From Rosa chinensis (Eukaryota; Streptophyta; Magnoliopsida; Rosales; Rosaceae), in the NCBI RefSeq assembly GCF_002994745.2, contig NC_037093.1, forward strand, positions 42,388,384 to 42,452,383: a DNA stretch of 64,000 nucleotides, read 5' to 3'. Shown piece after piece: positions 1 to 11,888 of the stretch; position 1 is the stretch's first letter; every line of letters starts with the position of its first letter. The translations under genes and the position numbers were made by a program. Below the pieces are notes generated by a model. The model was not told the origin of the DNA. It saw nothing but the letters and a program-made list of their open reading frames with translations, and searched no databases.

Positions 1-324
1 CTCCTCTCTATGGGGCATGACTGAATGTTTTTCACATTGTGAATAGGGACTTCAAGCACCTATATATACAAGCTAGATAGGTCTTCCCATAAAAGAATCC
101 TTGATTCTAGCCAATGAGTTATTTCTGAAAGATGCTATAATTATCATATCAACTAATTAGATATTTATCTTTATGAAAATGGATTCCTAACCATATGAGC
201 GACATACCAAAGCTGATTAGGTGTGTAGGTAGATAATTCATGTATTTCCCATTTATTGTAATAAGTTTAATCAGTTTGTTATTTACTTAATGTAGATAAT
301 ATTAGGTCCAAATAATATTTTACA
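1..324 (-). repeat. 3' LTR of Copia 1 (partial)
   Basis: It is a near-identical direct repeat of 11565-11888. It ends in TTTTACA at 324, so on the minus strand the LTR begins TGTAAAATATT. About 236 bases of its far end lie before the window. Only a few substitutions separate the two copies, which suggests a fairly recent insertion. Confidence 0.95.
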
Positions 325-925
325 ATCTCCCTTTTGGACCAATATTGTCTACATAACAACTGAACCAAAACTCATTCCAGAAAATAGCCAAAGTGTGCAC
401 TGAAATATATTGTTTCTCAAGATCCATTCAGTTCTGTCAAGAACGCAGCAGCTAAAATAGAACTTGGAAATAAACATGCTTATGTAAACATATTTGTTCC
501 AAATTACCAATAATAACCTCTGCATCTCGCATGAACTACAAAACTGATATGATGAAATCAAGTGGTAAAGTATGTCATTCTGCAGTAAACACTTGATTAT
601 AGTCCAACTAAAAATTTGAATATCAAAATCATAATGCAAACATTATTTACTTAAGCACCAGTGGATTGCATGTTTGCCTCTTACTGAATATATGCATATT
701 TCCATCCACCTGATAATCAACAAAACTAAAATAGCAGCAATCAAATATTTTCAAAATAAGATCAAGCTGTGAAACAATATATCTGGAAATATCTCAAGCT
801 TTATTCATTTGACCAAAATATGAATACATATTGTTTCTGACATGAACTGCAAACTGAAATAAAATTGAAACTTTCAAACTAAGAAACTGAAAACATAATT
901 TTTATGACTTTTGTTCTTTATGAAC
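325..925 (-). other. Polypurine tract and 3' non-coding part of Copia 1
   Basis: Immediately inside the 3' LTR, the minus strand reads AAAAGGGAGAT (325-335), the purine tract that primes plus-strand synthesis. The rest, between the tract and the RNase H stop at 926, is AT-rich and has no coding signal that I recognise. Confidence 0.8.
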
Positions 926-1839
926 TCAGGAATCTAAACTAGAGAGAATTCCAATGTCTTCAACATGCTTCTTGAAAACTGAAACTGGTAATGCCTTGGT
1001 AAAAGGGTCTGCAAGCTGTGCATCTGTGCTAATGGCAGCTATTTCAATCTCTCCATCTTTTACCCTCTTTCTCACACTGTAGAACTTCAAGTCTATATGT
1101 TTTGAATTATTGGACCTTTTGCTATTCTTACTGAAGAACACAGCAGCTTCATTATCACAATAAACTTTCAGCTTTCCATCAACAAGATTACTTAAAATCT
1201 TTGTTTCCAAAAGAAAGTTTCTGATCCATAGGCCTTCACATACACCTTCATATATGGCTATAATTTCTACTTGCATGGTGGATGTGGCTATCAATGATTG
1301 TTTCATTGTTTTCCAAGCCACTGCACCACCTGCCAACATATATACATAGCCACAAGTAGACTTCATTGATGCAGGATAATTGCCTGAAAAATCTGAGTCT
1401 GTAAAGCCTACAAGTTCAAGTTTCTTCACATGTTTATACACAAGCATGTGACTCTTAGTCCTCTATAGGTATCTCAATACCTTTTTGCCAGCAGTCCAAT
1501 GCTTGGATTTAGGATCAGATTGAAATCTAGACAACATGCCAACTGCAAAGGATAAATCTGGCCTAATGCACACTTGTGCATACATGAGACTGCCAACTAA
1601 TCTAGCATATGGTACATACTCCATTTCCCTTTTCTCAACACTTGTTTTAGGGCATTGATCCTTATTTAATTTATCTCCCTTAGATATTGGAACCTCCCCA
1701 TGAGCACAAGTAGCCATATCAAATCTCTGAAGTATTTTTGAAATGTAGGCTTGTTGAGATAATCCCAATAAACCTTGTGCTCTGTCTCTCTTTATCTCAA
1801 TTCCTAATACATAAGAAGCCTCTCCTAGATCCTTCATAT
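926..1839 (-). pseudogene. Copia 1 reverse transcriptase C-terminal part and RNase H
   Basis: This is the part of pol downstream of the CACTA insertion. The first frame (1463-1837) starts with KDLGEASYVLGIEI, the conserved stretch after the YVDD box, and ends at the thumb region. A second frame (926-1447) is RNase H: GFTDSDFSG with its first catalytic Asp, then YCDNEAAV, and near the C-terminus the Copia hallmark QLADPFTKAL. A stop and frame change at about 1447-1463 separate them. It joins to 6987-7807 across the transposon, where the target duplication is tat. Confidence 0.92.
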
Positions 1840-2189
1840 CACTACTAAAAAAAACTTCAATTGCTTCGAAAATTTGCGACGGAAAACTTTTCCGTCGCGA
1901 AAAGTCAACTTTTGCGACGACATGTGCTACGGTTATTTTACCGTCGCATGTTAAAGAGTTTTTGCGACGGACATAACATTACCGTCGCATAATTATACAT
2001 CAATTGCGACGATATAGTCCCGCCGTCGCTTGTATAATTAAAAAAAAATGAAACAAATACGACTATTCCTTCAGATCTAGATCAATTTCTTTCACGCGAC
2101 ACTTCCTCCTCTTTCTCTCACGCTTCATTCACCGAGCTCAAAACCCTGACCTAGTGATCCTCGGTCGCCATTGAAGAGAGAGATTTGGT

Positions 2190-2375
2190 GAGAAGTGGAG
2201 GAGATCGAGCTTCATTGACGACGTGGCCGAGGAGGAGGAGGACGATGAATACGCCCTATCGTGGTGGCGGCGGTGGGAGTGTAAGCGGAGCAAAAAGAGG
2301 CTCTATGATATGGGTTTTCTTGATCTTGAAGCGGTGGTCGATTCAGATAAGGAGGATAAGGAGGATGAGGGTTGA
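2190..2375 (+). pseudogene. Captured SPT5-like acidic N-terminal exon
   Basis: In the frame containing 2202-2375 the translation reads SSFIDDVAEEEEDDEY, then a basic KRSKKR stretch, then FLDLEAVVDSDKED, and stops at TGA 2373-2375. This order (FIDD, acidic run, basic linker, DLEA-VDSDEE) matches my recollection of the N-terminal region of plant transcription elongation factor SPT5. Only this part is present and the conserved NGN and KOW domains are absent. Its upstream bases look like a 5' UTR (pyrimidine-rich, 2090-2180). I infer capture by the CACTA element. The family assignment rests on low-complexity sequence and is tentative. Confidence 0.5.
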
Positions 2376-3359
2376 AGCTTGCTGGTGACTAGACCTCCGG
2401 TTAGTTTGCAACCACTCTCTCTCTCTCTCTCTCTCTCTATCTTCTCTCTCTATAAACTTCCAATTTTTGACAAGATTTATATATGATTCTAAATCTGATG
2501 CAGGGTGATGGTAAAACCACTCTAATAGTGATTAGGATAGTTGACAAGATTTACTATCGATATCGCGAAACCCACCGGTACGGTGGCGCCAGGGGCGGAT
2601 CCAAGTACACCCTTGGGAGGACTCAAGCCCACCCGAAACTTTTGGACTGAAAAAAAAAAAAAAAAATCTATATGTATGCTTCTTTTTTCTTCCGGTAATT
2701 GAGTGCTGGCTTTGTCAAGCCCATCCGAAGTCCCAACCAGCCAAACTTGATTGCCTAACGAAGACTCTCACTCCCTCTCAGTCTCTCGTTCTCTATACTT
2801 CTCTCAAAGATCAAACCTTAGATCCATTGTCTGTCGGCTCTGTCCATCTCTTCGTCTTCTACTCATATTCTTCAATTTGCGGCAATCAATTCAATGTAAG
2901 TATAATTTCAATTTTCTTCAATTTAATCAATTCAATTTGGGGCAAATTTTAGGGTTAATGATTGATGTCGAATTCAATTTCGTGGATTTTGACTTAGCAG
3001 TGGATCGAGGATTGTTTTGTGTGCCATCGATATCAGAGGAATGATGAGGGCAGAGTTATTTGCGGTGGAACTTGCCAACGAAAATGGTATGGATTGTTTG
3101 ATGAATTTGGGTTATTTGTTATTTGTTTGTGATTCCTTAGTTTAATGAATTTGGGTTATTTGTTGGATTGGGTTAGTTACTTGGTTTAGTACTTTAGTTG
3201 GACTAGTTGCCGACTTGCCGCCGTAATTGGAATGATCTGGATATGCATGTACTGATGTAGGATTGGATACATGTCTTCATGATTACTCTTTTCTGTAGCA
3301 ATTTTCTTTATTGCATAGATACAGAGGAAACATGATGCTTAACCTCCAAGAGTATTAGC

Positions 3360-3480
3360 ATGTTTCATAGTACTCAGAGTGATATATATCCTAATACAAT
3401 TAAAATGATGTGTATGGTTTTGGCATTGTTATTCTCGAATTCATGTCTGGAAAACCAATTCTTACGAATTATCAACTTGT
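3360..3480 (+). pseudogene. Possible captured protein-kinase fragment
   Basis: The frame from 3410 reads MYGFGIVILEFMSGKPI, which resembles kinase subdomain IX of plant receptor-like kinases (usually DVYSFGVVLLE-x-SGK). The preceding residues SDIYP lie in another frame, so the piece is frameshifted. No catalytic loop or ATP site is nearby. It may be a second gene piece carried by the CACTA element; chance similarity cannot be excluded. Confidence 0.35.
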
Positions 3481-6400
3481 TTCAATCATGCTATACTTAT
3501 GGAGTTCCAGCCAATTTGAGAGACTCGAGCTTAAATATGACATTTCATTCTTCATGGCGTGTCTCTGCTTACCAATTTTTACAATTATTTTGCAGATACG
3601 AATCAAACATATGAACGTCTTCACAGGCTCTTTACTTAGGTGGGTATATTTGATAAATAGCAACTGACAATAATTCAAGTCGTCCTCAGCCCCCAAGTCC
3701 ATGAAGGTGAATGGCTCTCTCAATCTTTTGGCTCATACCCAGATCGTTTTCTTGCATTTAATTGTGTAAAGTTGAAGCCTTTGCCTTTTTTGAGCCAATT
3801 TGATGTTTTCAATTGGTGGTGTTAATTGGATTTTCTTTTTTGGTACTTATTGTATCTGCCTTGATGTGGGTTACTTTTATGGAACTGCCTCTGAGTGGCT
3901 GGTTAAAAAATTGTCACTGATGTTGCTTTTGTTCGTAATCTCCTCATCTAAAAGTCATATTGAGCCCGTGCTGATTCTATTAAGCTACAATATTGTTGTG
4001 AGCTTCATCACTTCCAGCATGAAAAAAACAAATAACAAAAGAAGAAGAGGACAAAAGGCTTGAGCTCGTTATAATTTTACTTACCTTTGTTTGTACCGCA
4101 ATAGTTAGTGCAGTTGACAAACTGCGTTCTGGAAATGTCTTTACTTCATATACTGTACCTTTTTTTTTTCTAACGAAAAGTAGTTCATTGTGTGAAGAAT
4201 CTGAGCCCAGATTTGGAGTATGGGTTTGATTCTCTAAAAGTGATTGAAGGAAATAGAGATCCGAAAATATCATCAGGTATATATTAGATTTGCATTTTTA
4301 GTAATCAAATTTTAATCTTGATTTGCAGGTTCCCTATGGTTTGTCCTGAGCAGATCCTTTCTGAAATTTTGCATTCTTGGTTGGGATAATCTTCCCCGAA
4401 CATTTAAGGACATTTCATTCAATGCAGTAGCAAGCTCAAGATCTCAAGCCATGGTTTGTCCCATTTTCTTATCTGTTTTTTTGTTAAGTTGTTGACTTGA
4501 AATTATGGCTTGTCCATTTCAGCTATGAAGCCCATCTGTTCTTATCCTAGGCACTGGAGTCTAGCTAGTACTATTTCTCTTTTGCTTGAATGAAATTTCC
4601 TGGAGCCAAAAAAAAAAAAAAAGGTCTTCAGAAAGGCATGTAATGCTGGTGTCATTTATGTCCTTCTGGACATTTCATTTGAAAATGCATCAATCTAACA
4701 TCTCTGTTATTGCTTTTTCCGTAATCTTCATTAAGATCATACAAAATAACACTGTATTCTAGTGACAGCTAACCATGGTGTGGAACGTAAACAAGATAGT
4801 TCTTTTTTATAAGAGTCAAATTAGGAGGCAGTTCATTACCAATTGATGAATCAAACTGTAAAATTAATTCTACCAATGTATATGAGAAGTATTCTTGTCT
4901 GCATGCATTATCATATGGCGTGCGTCCTGTAACTTAGCTATTTTAGGTAATGTAGAGAACATGCATGGGAGTCACACTGATGAGGCCGGTTGAAAAACAG
5001 AAAATTGAAGGACAATCACGCTTGGTTTGTCCACACAGTGTTCCTCTTCAAGTCACCCAGTGGGTGGGAAATCATGGGTGGCTTTGAATTCACAGCTAGT
5101 CAAAATCGGCTCTCACCAGTTGGATATTAAGCCTAAATTGAAAGATAAGGCTCAGACTATCAGCTCCTATTTGGTGAGTTCAACATTAGTTTGTCTGTAT
5201 ATTTGCGTATATACATGGGCATAATTGAATTTTGTTCATTGTGTTCGAAAATTGTTGGCAATTATACTTATTTTCTGCTTAAAGCATATGCTTGGAATTG
5301 TATTATCAATTTTTGAGTTGTTGTAAAAGTTAATTGTTGTTTGCTTCAGTGTTTGGATGGGATTTTGAAGCATAAGCCAATTTTATCATTACTGGTCTTT
5401 GAAGCTGGGATTTTGTAAACATGTCAAGGAAAACTAAAATTTGGGGTCTTCAATTTTGTTTAAATTGGTACATGATAATAAAAGTTTTCTGTGATTATGT
5501 TCTGGGGAGATGTAGATATGAACTTGAAAATAATGAGCTTGGTTCTTCTTTGTTGGTTTCTCTTATTGATTAAATCAATTGCTACACTTTTTGATGAACC
5601 TAGCTGTGATGATATTGATAAAAACAAATCATCATATTATACTTTTTATCATGTCTATGTCAATGTATACACTGATTATACGTATGAATCAAGTTGTAGA
5701 CTTCATGATTTTCTTCTGTCAATAGGTAATTATAGTGTAATAATCAGTGAATCAAGTTAATGTTACCCTAAGTTGTATTGGCCTAGCTTAAATTGCAGCA
5801 TAAGCAGGGTGGCTTCCTTATACAGTTTTTGCATTTCCTTTTTTTATTTTCCTATGGCTAACAAAGGGAAATGAAAGGTAAATCATCTGTCTTGTTTTTT
5901 ATAAATGAAAATGTGAATTGATTAGACCACAATGCAGTACTAGACTAACTTGAACTGATCAGATACTATAGCCCTGTTGCAAAGTTAACCTCTTTTGTCT
6001 AATTCATGTCTCAAGTTTTGTTTATCCTGATTCCTGTGTATGACTTTTAGAGTAAAGAAGGTGGGGGTGTTGCTTTCTCCATTAGGCTATTTCTTCTTTG
6101 TTCTTACTCCTTAATTGGTTTTGACATCAGAAGATATGTATCCTTTTTTAGCACTTGCCTTTTCTCATTAAAATGTCATGTACTGAACTGAATCTGACAT
6201 GTCTCTCACAACTTCTCGTCTTCTCGTCTTGTATACATGCTCTTGACATCATTTATAAATCAAACTGAGGTTATCTTCCTTTTATTTTTGTTAGCATTCC
6301 TTGATGCAAGTAGATTTCATGCTCTCGACTTGTGACTATATTGTTGACTAGAGTTAATTGTCAATTTCAGGAGGAGATGGGGCAGATGCAGACAACGATT

Positions 6401-6986
6401 CAACTACCTTTTGTAACTTTAAGTATGCTAAAGAACAGCTTGAGTAATTCATAGTTTGTTCGATTCAACATAGTATAAATATTTAATGTGATTTGGTGTA
6501 GTTTATGTATACCAGACTAGAATGTTTATGAGTGGCATTTTGTATGTTTATGACATTTTGTATTGCACCATTTCATTAGTTTTATTGTAAGTTTACAATG
6601 TTAATATATCTTAATAACTTTTGCATGTTTTTAATTCACACCATTTTTTTTTTTTTTTATAAATGAAATATTCTTTTGCGACGGCAAAGCATCCGTCGCA
6701 ACCAATTCACCCTACTTTTTTTTTAAAATAAAATATCTTTTTGCGACGGCAAAGTATCCGTGGCAAATAATTTAACCATTGCGACGGCAACAGTTTTCCG
6801 TCGCAAATACTTTTTGCGACGGCATTTTACCGTCGCAAATGGATTTTGTGACGCCACTTATTGCAACGCCAATATTTCCGTCGCAAAAGGCTCATTTTTC
6901 CGTCGCAAAAAGTATTTTCCGTCGCAAAAGCCCAAATTGCCGTCGCAAAATAGGCGTCGCAAAAGCAATTATTTTTAGTAGTGTAT

Positions 6987-7807
6987 CTAAATTTTTCGAC
7001 AATGTTACTGCTAGCAAGGAGAATGTCATCTACATATAGGATAAGAAAGACAAACTGGTTTCCAACAATTTTAAGATAAACACATTCATCAACAAGGTTT
7101 TCAGTAAAACCAAAAGATGCAATCACAGAATCAAATTTTCTATACCATTGCCTAGATGCCTGTTTAAGTCCATATATAGATTTCTTAAGTATACAGACTA
7201 AGTTTTCTTTTCCAGTTTCAATGTAGCCCTCTGGTTGTGACATGTATATCACTTCTTCTAGTTCACCATTCAAGAAGGCTGTTTTTACATCCATTTGATG
7301 TAACTCCATATCATAGTGAGCTACAAGAGCCATTATGATTCTAAAAGAGTCCTTAGTTGAAATTGGTGAAAATGTTTCTGTAAAATCTATACCCTCCTTT
7401 TGTGTGAACCCTTTAGCTACAAGTCTTGCTTTGTGTCTCTCAATGTTTCCCTTGGCATCTCTCTTAGTTTTGAACACCCACTTGCTGCCTATAGGCTTGT
7501 GATTTGGATCTGGCTTCACAATCTCCCACACTTCATTATTACACATGGATTCAATCTCTGCATCCATGGCCTTCTTCCATTGTTTTGACTCATTACTTTC
7601 TGCAGCTTGCTTAAAATTTACAGGGTTATTATCATCTACTAAAGTGCTCTCAACTTCTTGCAGATAAACCTCATAAATATCATTTTGACCACCAAAAGTT
7701 GGCTTCCTAGTTCTTTGTGATCTTCTAGGTTCAGCTACATTTTGTTGAGGTTCAGGAATATTTTGATTTGGTATAGGTTCAGCCACTTCAACATTTTGGT
7801 TTTTCAA
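6987..7807 (-). pseudogene. Copia 1 reverse transcriptase N-terminal part
   Basis: It begins in a Glu/Pro/Asn-rich linker and then shows the Copia reverse transcriptase start (WKKAMDAEIESM, WVFKTKRDAKGN, ARLVAKGFTQKEGIDF), the first catalytic Asp in QMDVKTAFLNG, the YGLKQASRQWY motif, and LYVDDILLA with the catalytic Asp pair. Shortly after YVDD the frame runs into the CACTA terminus at 6983. The C-terminal part resumes at 1837. Confidence 0.93.
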
Positions 7808-8374
7808 GTTCTAAGTCAACACCTACTGCATTGTGAACTTCACTTTCAGTTTCTGCATTATTTTTAAAGTTTGGCATTTCTATTTCTGTATCCTCACTTT
7901 CTGCAATTTCCTCAAAATCATCAGTTAAATCTTCAAATTTTGTATTGCAAATACTCTCTCCCATAAATTTAACTTGATGAGTTTCAAAAATTCTAGGTGA
8001 GTAGTGAGGTGCATAGATTTTATAACCTTTAGATTTTTCACAATAGCCTCTAAAATGACAAGTTATAGATTTAGGGTCAAGTTTTCCTAAATTGGGATTA
8101 TAAATTCTTGCCTCAGCTTTACAACCTCATACATGGCAATGATGCAGACTAGGTTGCCTACCACACCAAGACTCAAATGGTGTTTTATCCACAGACTTGC
8201 TTGGGGACCTATTGCAAAGATAGTTTGCAGTTCTTAAAGCTTCTCCCCAAAACATTTTTGGCAACCCAGGAGTACACATCATACTTCTTACCATATTCAA
8301 CAGAGTTCTATTCTTTCTCTCTGCAACACCATTCTGTTGGGGATTATATGGTGTTGTATATTGAGCTTTTATAC

Positions 8375-9330
8375 CTACATCCTGCAGATATAAAGCAAAT
8401 GGACCCTTTTGTTGTCCTTGTTCAGTATATTTACCATAAAATTCATCCCCCTATCAGACCTCACAGTCTTAATTTTCATTTCTAGTTGATGTTCAACTTC
8501 AGTTTTGAAAATTTTAAATGCCTCAAGTGACTGTGATTTTCTGACAAATAGGTAGATGTAACAGTACCTTGAATAGTCATCTATGAATGTAATGAAATAA
8601 ACATTTTCACATATTGTTCTATACCTGAAGGGACCACATATATCTGTATGAATTAACTCTAGCAGTTTTTCACTTCTGCTAGCAATCTTTTTTCTTAAGT
8701 TTGTCATTTTACCCTTAAAACATTCAATGCAGTCTGCTAGGTCTGAAAAGTCTAGTTCTGGAAGTGTTTTGTTCTTTACTAATATTTGCAGTCTTTCTTT
8801 TGAAATGTGGCCTAGTCTCCTATGCCACAAGTAAGCTGATTTATCATTGAACAAGGTCCTTTTAACACTTGTGATGGTGTTGTTACTTAATGTGTTATTT
8901 CTGTCTTCAACAAATGAGATTACTTGTTGAGCTATTGAACAATTCAATTTCATATAATTATCCAAAATAACACCAGAACCATATAACAAGGAACCTTTAG
9001 AAATTTTTATTCCATTCAAATCAATGTAAAAACAGCAACCAGTCTTAACCAAAAGAGACATAGAAAGCAAATTCCTCTTAATCGAGGGAATGTAATAAAC
9101 ATCATCCAAAACTAAAAAATTTCCAAAACCTAGATCTAGTCTTAAGGTTCCTATAGCCTTCACTGCAACCCTCATGCCATTTCCCACACAGATATTGGTT
9201 TCCTCACTTCTTAGTGCCCTCTTCTTTGTGAATCCCTGTAAAGAATTCGTAATATGCAAGGGTAAGCCAGAATCTAACCAATAAGTGTGAGGTTCAATAT
9301 TGACAAAATTAATTTCTAAAGAAAAAGTTT
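8375..9330 (-). pseudogene. Copia 1 protease and integrase
   Basis: Just upstream of 9259 the frame reads YWLDSG, the aspartic protease active site (D-S/T-G), followed by HITN. Then comes the pre-integrase zinc region (LWHRRLGHIS, CIECFKGK) and the integrase core with the first Asp in HTDICGPF and the second in VRSDRG. The residues after SDRG (MNF) differ from the usual GGEF/Y and the catalytic Glu region is lost where the frame decays. The stretch 7808-8374 still resembles the integrase C-terminal part and linker on the minus strand but is broken in all frames. Confidence 0.88.
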
Positions 9331-10060
9331 ATGTAGTACTTAAGAAATTCTTACCCTTCTTCACCAACCAAGCCTTAAAACCTGAGCAGTCCTTCTTCAT
9401 ATGGCCTACTTTCTTACAAAAGTAGCACTTGAACTTAAAAGCTTTGGTGGTGTTAGGTGTTGCAGTGTTTCCAGATGCCTTAGTGATGGTTTTGGTGACT
9501 TTAAGCTTGTTCTTCTTTTTCTTTGGCTTTTCCACCAGGTTCACAGAGGTTGCAGGCTCTCTCTCTTTCTTAATTTTATCTTCTTCATCAGCACAGATAG
9601 ATATGAGCTCATCTATGGTCCAGGTACCCTTTAAAGCATTGTAGCTAGTTCTAAGCCCACTGAAGGTATTTGGCAAAGAATGCAGTGCAACATGCACCAC
9701 TTAGCTATCATTCACTCCCATCAGTAACTCCCTGAGCCTAGCATTAATGTGGATTAGCTTCATTATGTGCTCTCTAACTCCCCCAGATCCTTCATACTTC
9801 AGCTCATGGAAAGCCTTAGGCAATCTTGCAGCCTCTGCTTTCTCACTCTCTTTAAATTTTCTCTCAATAGCCTCCATATAGTCAGTAGCCAAGTCAGGTT
9901 CTTCTACACTACCTCTTATAATGTCAGACATAGTGTTCCTAATAGTGTTCTTGGCCATTCTATTTGACCTGTGCCAGGTTTTAAATACCTTAACCTCCTC
10001 AGTTGAACTATCTTTAGTTAATGCCTCAGGTTCATCCTCATGAAAGACTAGGTCTATATT
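9329..10060 (-). pseudogene. Copia 1 gag
   Basis: The frame contains a gag domain (LATDYMEAIERKF, LPKAFHEL) and near its C-terminus the zinc knuckle CYFCKKVGHMKKDC (C-x2-C-x4-H-x4-C), which binds RNA in the capsid. One in-frame TAA at 9701-9703 splits it, and the N-terminal residues before about 9960 are in poor frame. Downstream (lower coordinates) it leads into protease. Confidence 0.9.
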
Positions 10061-11313
10061 CTCATCCTCATCATATAACGCTCTACCGAATCTCTCCAGG
10101 CTCTAAAGTTTGTTCTAGTGAGCATCAAAACATTATTAAGGTTCATGTAAATACTTCCTAATGAGCAAAGTCAAAAAGAAAAATTCTGTAAGTTTCAGTT
10201 TCAAAACTCAAAAAATACAAAGTTTCAATTTAACAATATTTCTGCAAATTTATGTGTTAAAAGCAGTTCAAAAACACATAAAACACCAAAACAAAATATC
10301 AACCATAATGACAACAAGTACCACAAAATATTATGTCAATGAAAATACCCCAAATCTGAATTTCACATTAGGCAACACTTTTGTAGCAGTAGACATAATG
10401 TACTTAAGTTTCTGAATCTTCACCCCATAATTAGAGAACTCAAGTTATCCAAAAAGACAATCAACATCTTATGACAGTAGAAGAGTCTTTAAGTATCAAA
10501 ATATGAATTCAAAATCATGTGTGAAGCTGTTTGTCACCAAACTATGCTATATTAACACTTCTTTGGAAGACACGAGCAAGTATAGTTTGAAAACAATTAA
10601 CACAAGTTTCCAAGTCATTTTTATCTTAATGATCAAATGCAAATAATAACAGAAATTGCTTTGTGCAACTTGCCTATTTTTATTTGCAACAACCTGTGAC
10701 CTAAATAAGTTTAACTAAATTCAATTCAAGACATCAAGGCACTTGAAAAGAAACTTTACTCAATTTGCAATTTTCTCAATGAAAATATGACAACATTTAC
10801 AGGGAGATAGTGAACTTCTTAACTCAAACATTCATCAATTTATCATATAATCATTGTTCAATCACAGATATATATTAGCAGAATGAAAAATATTAAGCAC
10901 AACCATCCATAAGCAATCACAGAGAAAGCACAAAATCGTTTCAATTTAACTCAATTCAATTCATAGACACAAGCACAGCAAGACTTAAATTTCATCCGGT
11001 CACCATCTACTCTAGCCTAGGTGCACGCCGGGAATGCTTCTAGTGTTTTTGTATTCAACAAAAAACGAATTAAAGCTTTGAATCGAAACATGGTTCTCAG
11101 AAGGCATAACCTTTGTGCCTGCAATTCTGCAACAATTTTAGCGGAAGCAATAATTCCCAAAAGCGATCTTAATCCGAATTTTTTTTTTTTTTTCTTGGCC
11201 TGTTAACCAAAACCCAAATTCCCAAAACGTTTTGCAATTCAACATAACACAAAACTCTAGTTCAAAATACAATAACTTGATCTTCTAAAAATGATTTATG
11301 AATTGTGAAATTT
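10061..11313 (-). other. Copia 1 leader between primer site and gag
   Basis: This long AT-rich untranslated leader is typical of large Copia elements. No ORF in it has recognisable similarity. I see no nested insertion here. Confidence 0.6.
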
Positions 11314-11326
11314 GGCTCTGATACCA
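11314..11326 (-). other. Primer binding site of Copia 1
   Basis: The minus strand reads TGGTATCAGAGCC, complementary to the 3' end of initiator methionine tRNA, two bases inside the 5' LTR. It sets the LTR boundary at 11329. Confidence 0.93.
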
Positions 11327-11328
11327 TT

Positions 11329-11888
11329 TGTTAACTTAATGAGCAAACCAAGATCGTTTCAAAAAATGCATAAACACAACCAAATGATCAATACAATATG
11401 AACTAGAATACAAAAAGAGGAGATGCATCACCTGCTTCATGCACAACAACCATTCCTTCAAAAGCAGTAGCAGCAACACAGCTATTAATTCAACACAAAT
11501 AATCCGAGCTCCAAAACTTCAAGCAGCCACATGCAAGAAATCTTCTACTCAACTATGTGTTTAACTCCTCTTTATGGGGCATGACTGAATGTTTTTCACA
11601 TTGTGAATAGGGATTTCAAACACCTATATATACAAGTTAGATAGGTCTTCCCATAAAAGAATCCTTGATTCTAGCCAATGAGTTATTTCTGAAAGATGCT
11701 ATAATTATCATATCAACTAATTAGATATTTATCTTTATCAAAATGGATTCCTAACCATATGAGTGACATACCAAAGCTGATTAGGTGTCTAGGTAGATAA
11801 TTCATATATTTTCCATTTATTGTAATAAGTTTAATCAGTTTGTTATTTACTTAATGTAGATAATATTAGGTCCAAATAATATTTTACA
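11329..11888 (-). repeat. 5' LTR of Copia 1 (560 bp)
   Basis: It begins TGTTAAC on the plus strand and ends TTTTACA, so it is bounded by TG and CA on either reading. It matches 1-324 in its right-hand part, and its inner edge is fixed by the primer binding site. Confidence 0.95.

Larger units (their letters stand above)
1840..6983. mobile_element. CACTA transposon 1, non-autonomous, carrying gene fragments
   Basis: The ends are CACTACTAAAAA at 1840 and its inverse TTTTTAGTAGTG ending at 6983, flanked by the 3 bp duplication tat (1837-1839 and 6984-6986); CACTA termini with a 3 bp duplication define the superfamily. Both subterminal regions (about 1875-2035 and 6675-6965) are filled with GCGACGG/CCGTCGC units in both orientations, the usual arrangement of transposase binding repeats. 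No transposase ORF is visible. The interior holds host-like fragments (see 2190-2375 and 3360-3480), a CT microsatellite near 2410, and long intron-like AT-rich stretches with no recognisable genes. Confidence 0.93.
1..11888 (-). mobile_element. Copia LTR retrotransposon 1 (left end beyond window)
   Basis: This is a Ty1/copia-type element read on the minus strand. The 5' LTR lies at 11329-11888 and the 3' LTR runs off the left edge. Order on the minus strand is LTR, primer binding site, gag with a CCHC knuckle, protease, integrase, reverse transcriptase, RNase H, polypurine tract, LTR; integrase before reverse transcriptase defines Copia. A CACTA transposon (1840-6983) splits the reverse transcriptase. 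Stops in gag and a broken integrase C-terminal region (7808-8374) mean it is dead. It sits inside a RING-finger pseudogene; the 5 bases after the right LTR are ccatt, but the partner duplication is outside the window. Confidence 0.93.

Noticed and set aside
2570..2650. CAGGGGCGGATCCAAG-type sequence resembling a hAT end
   Set aside because: No inverted partner or 8 bp duplication was found inside CACTA 1, so no element can be delimited.
6760..7039. Two short plus-strand frames rich in RRK and NCRRK motifs
   Set aside because: They are translations of the GCGACGG subterminal repeats of CACTA 1.
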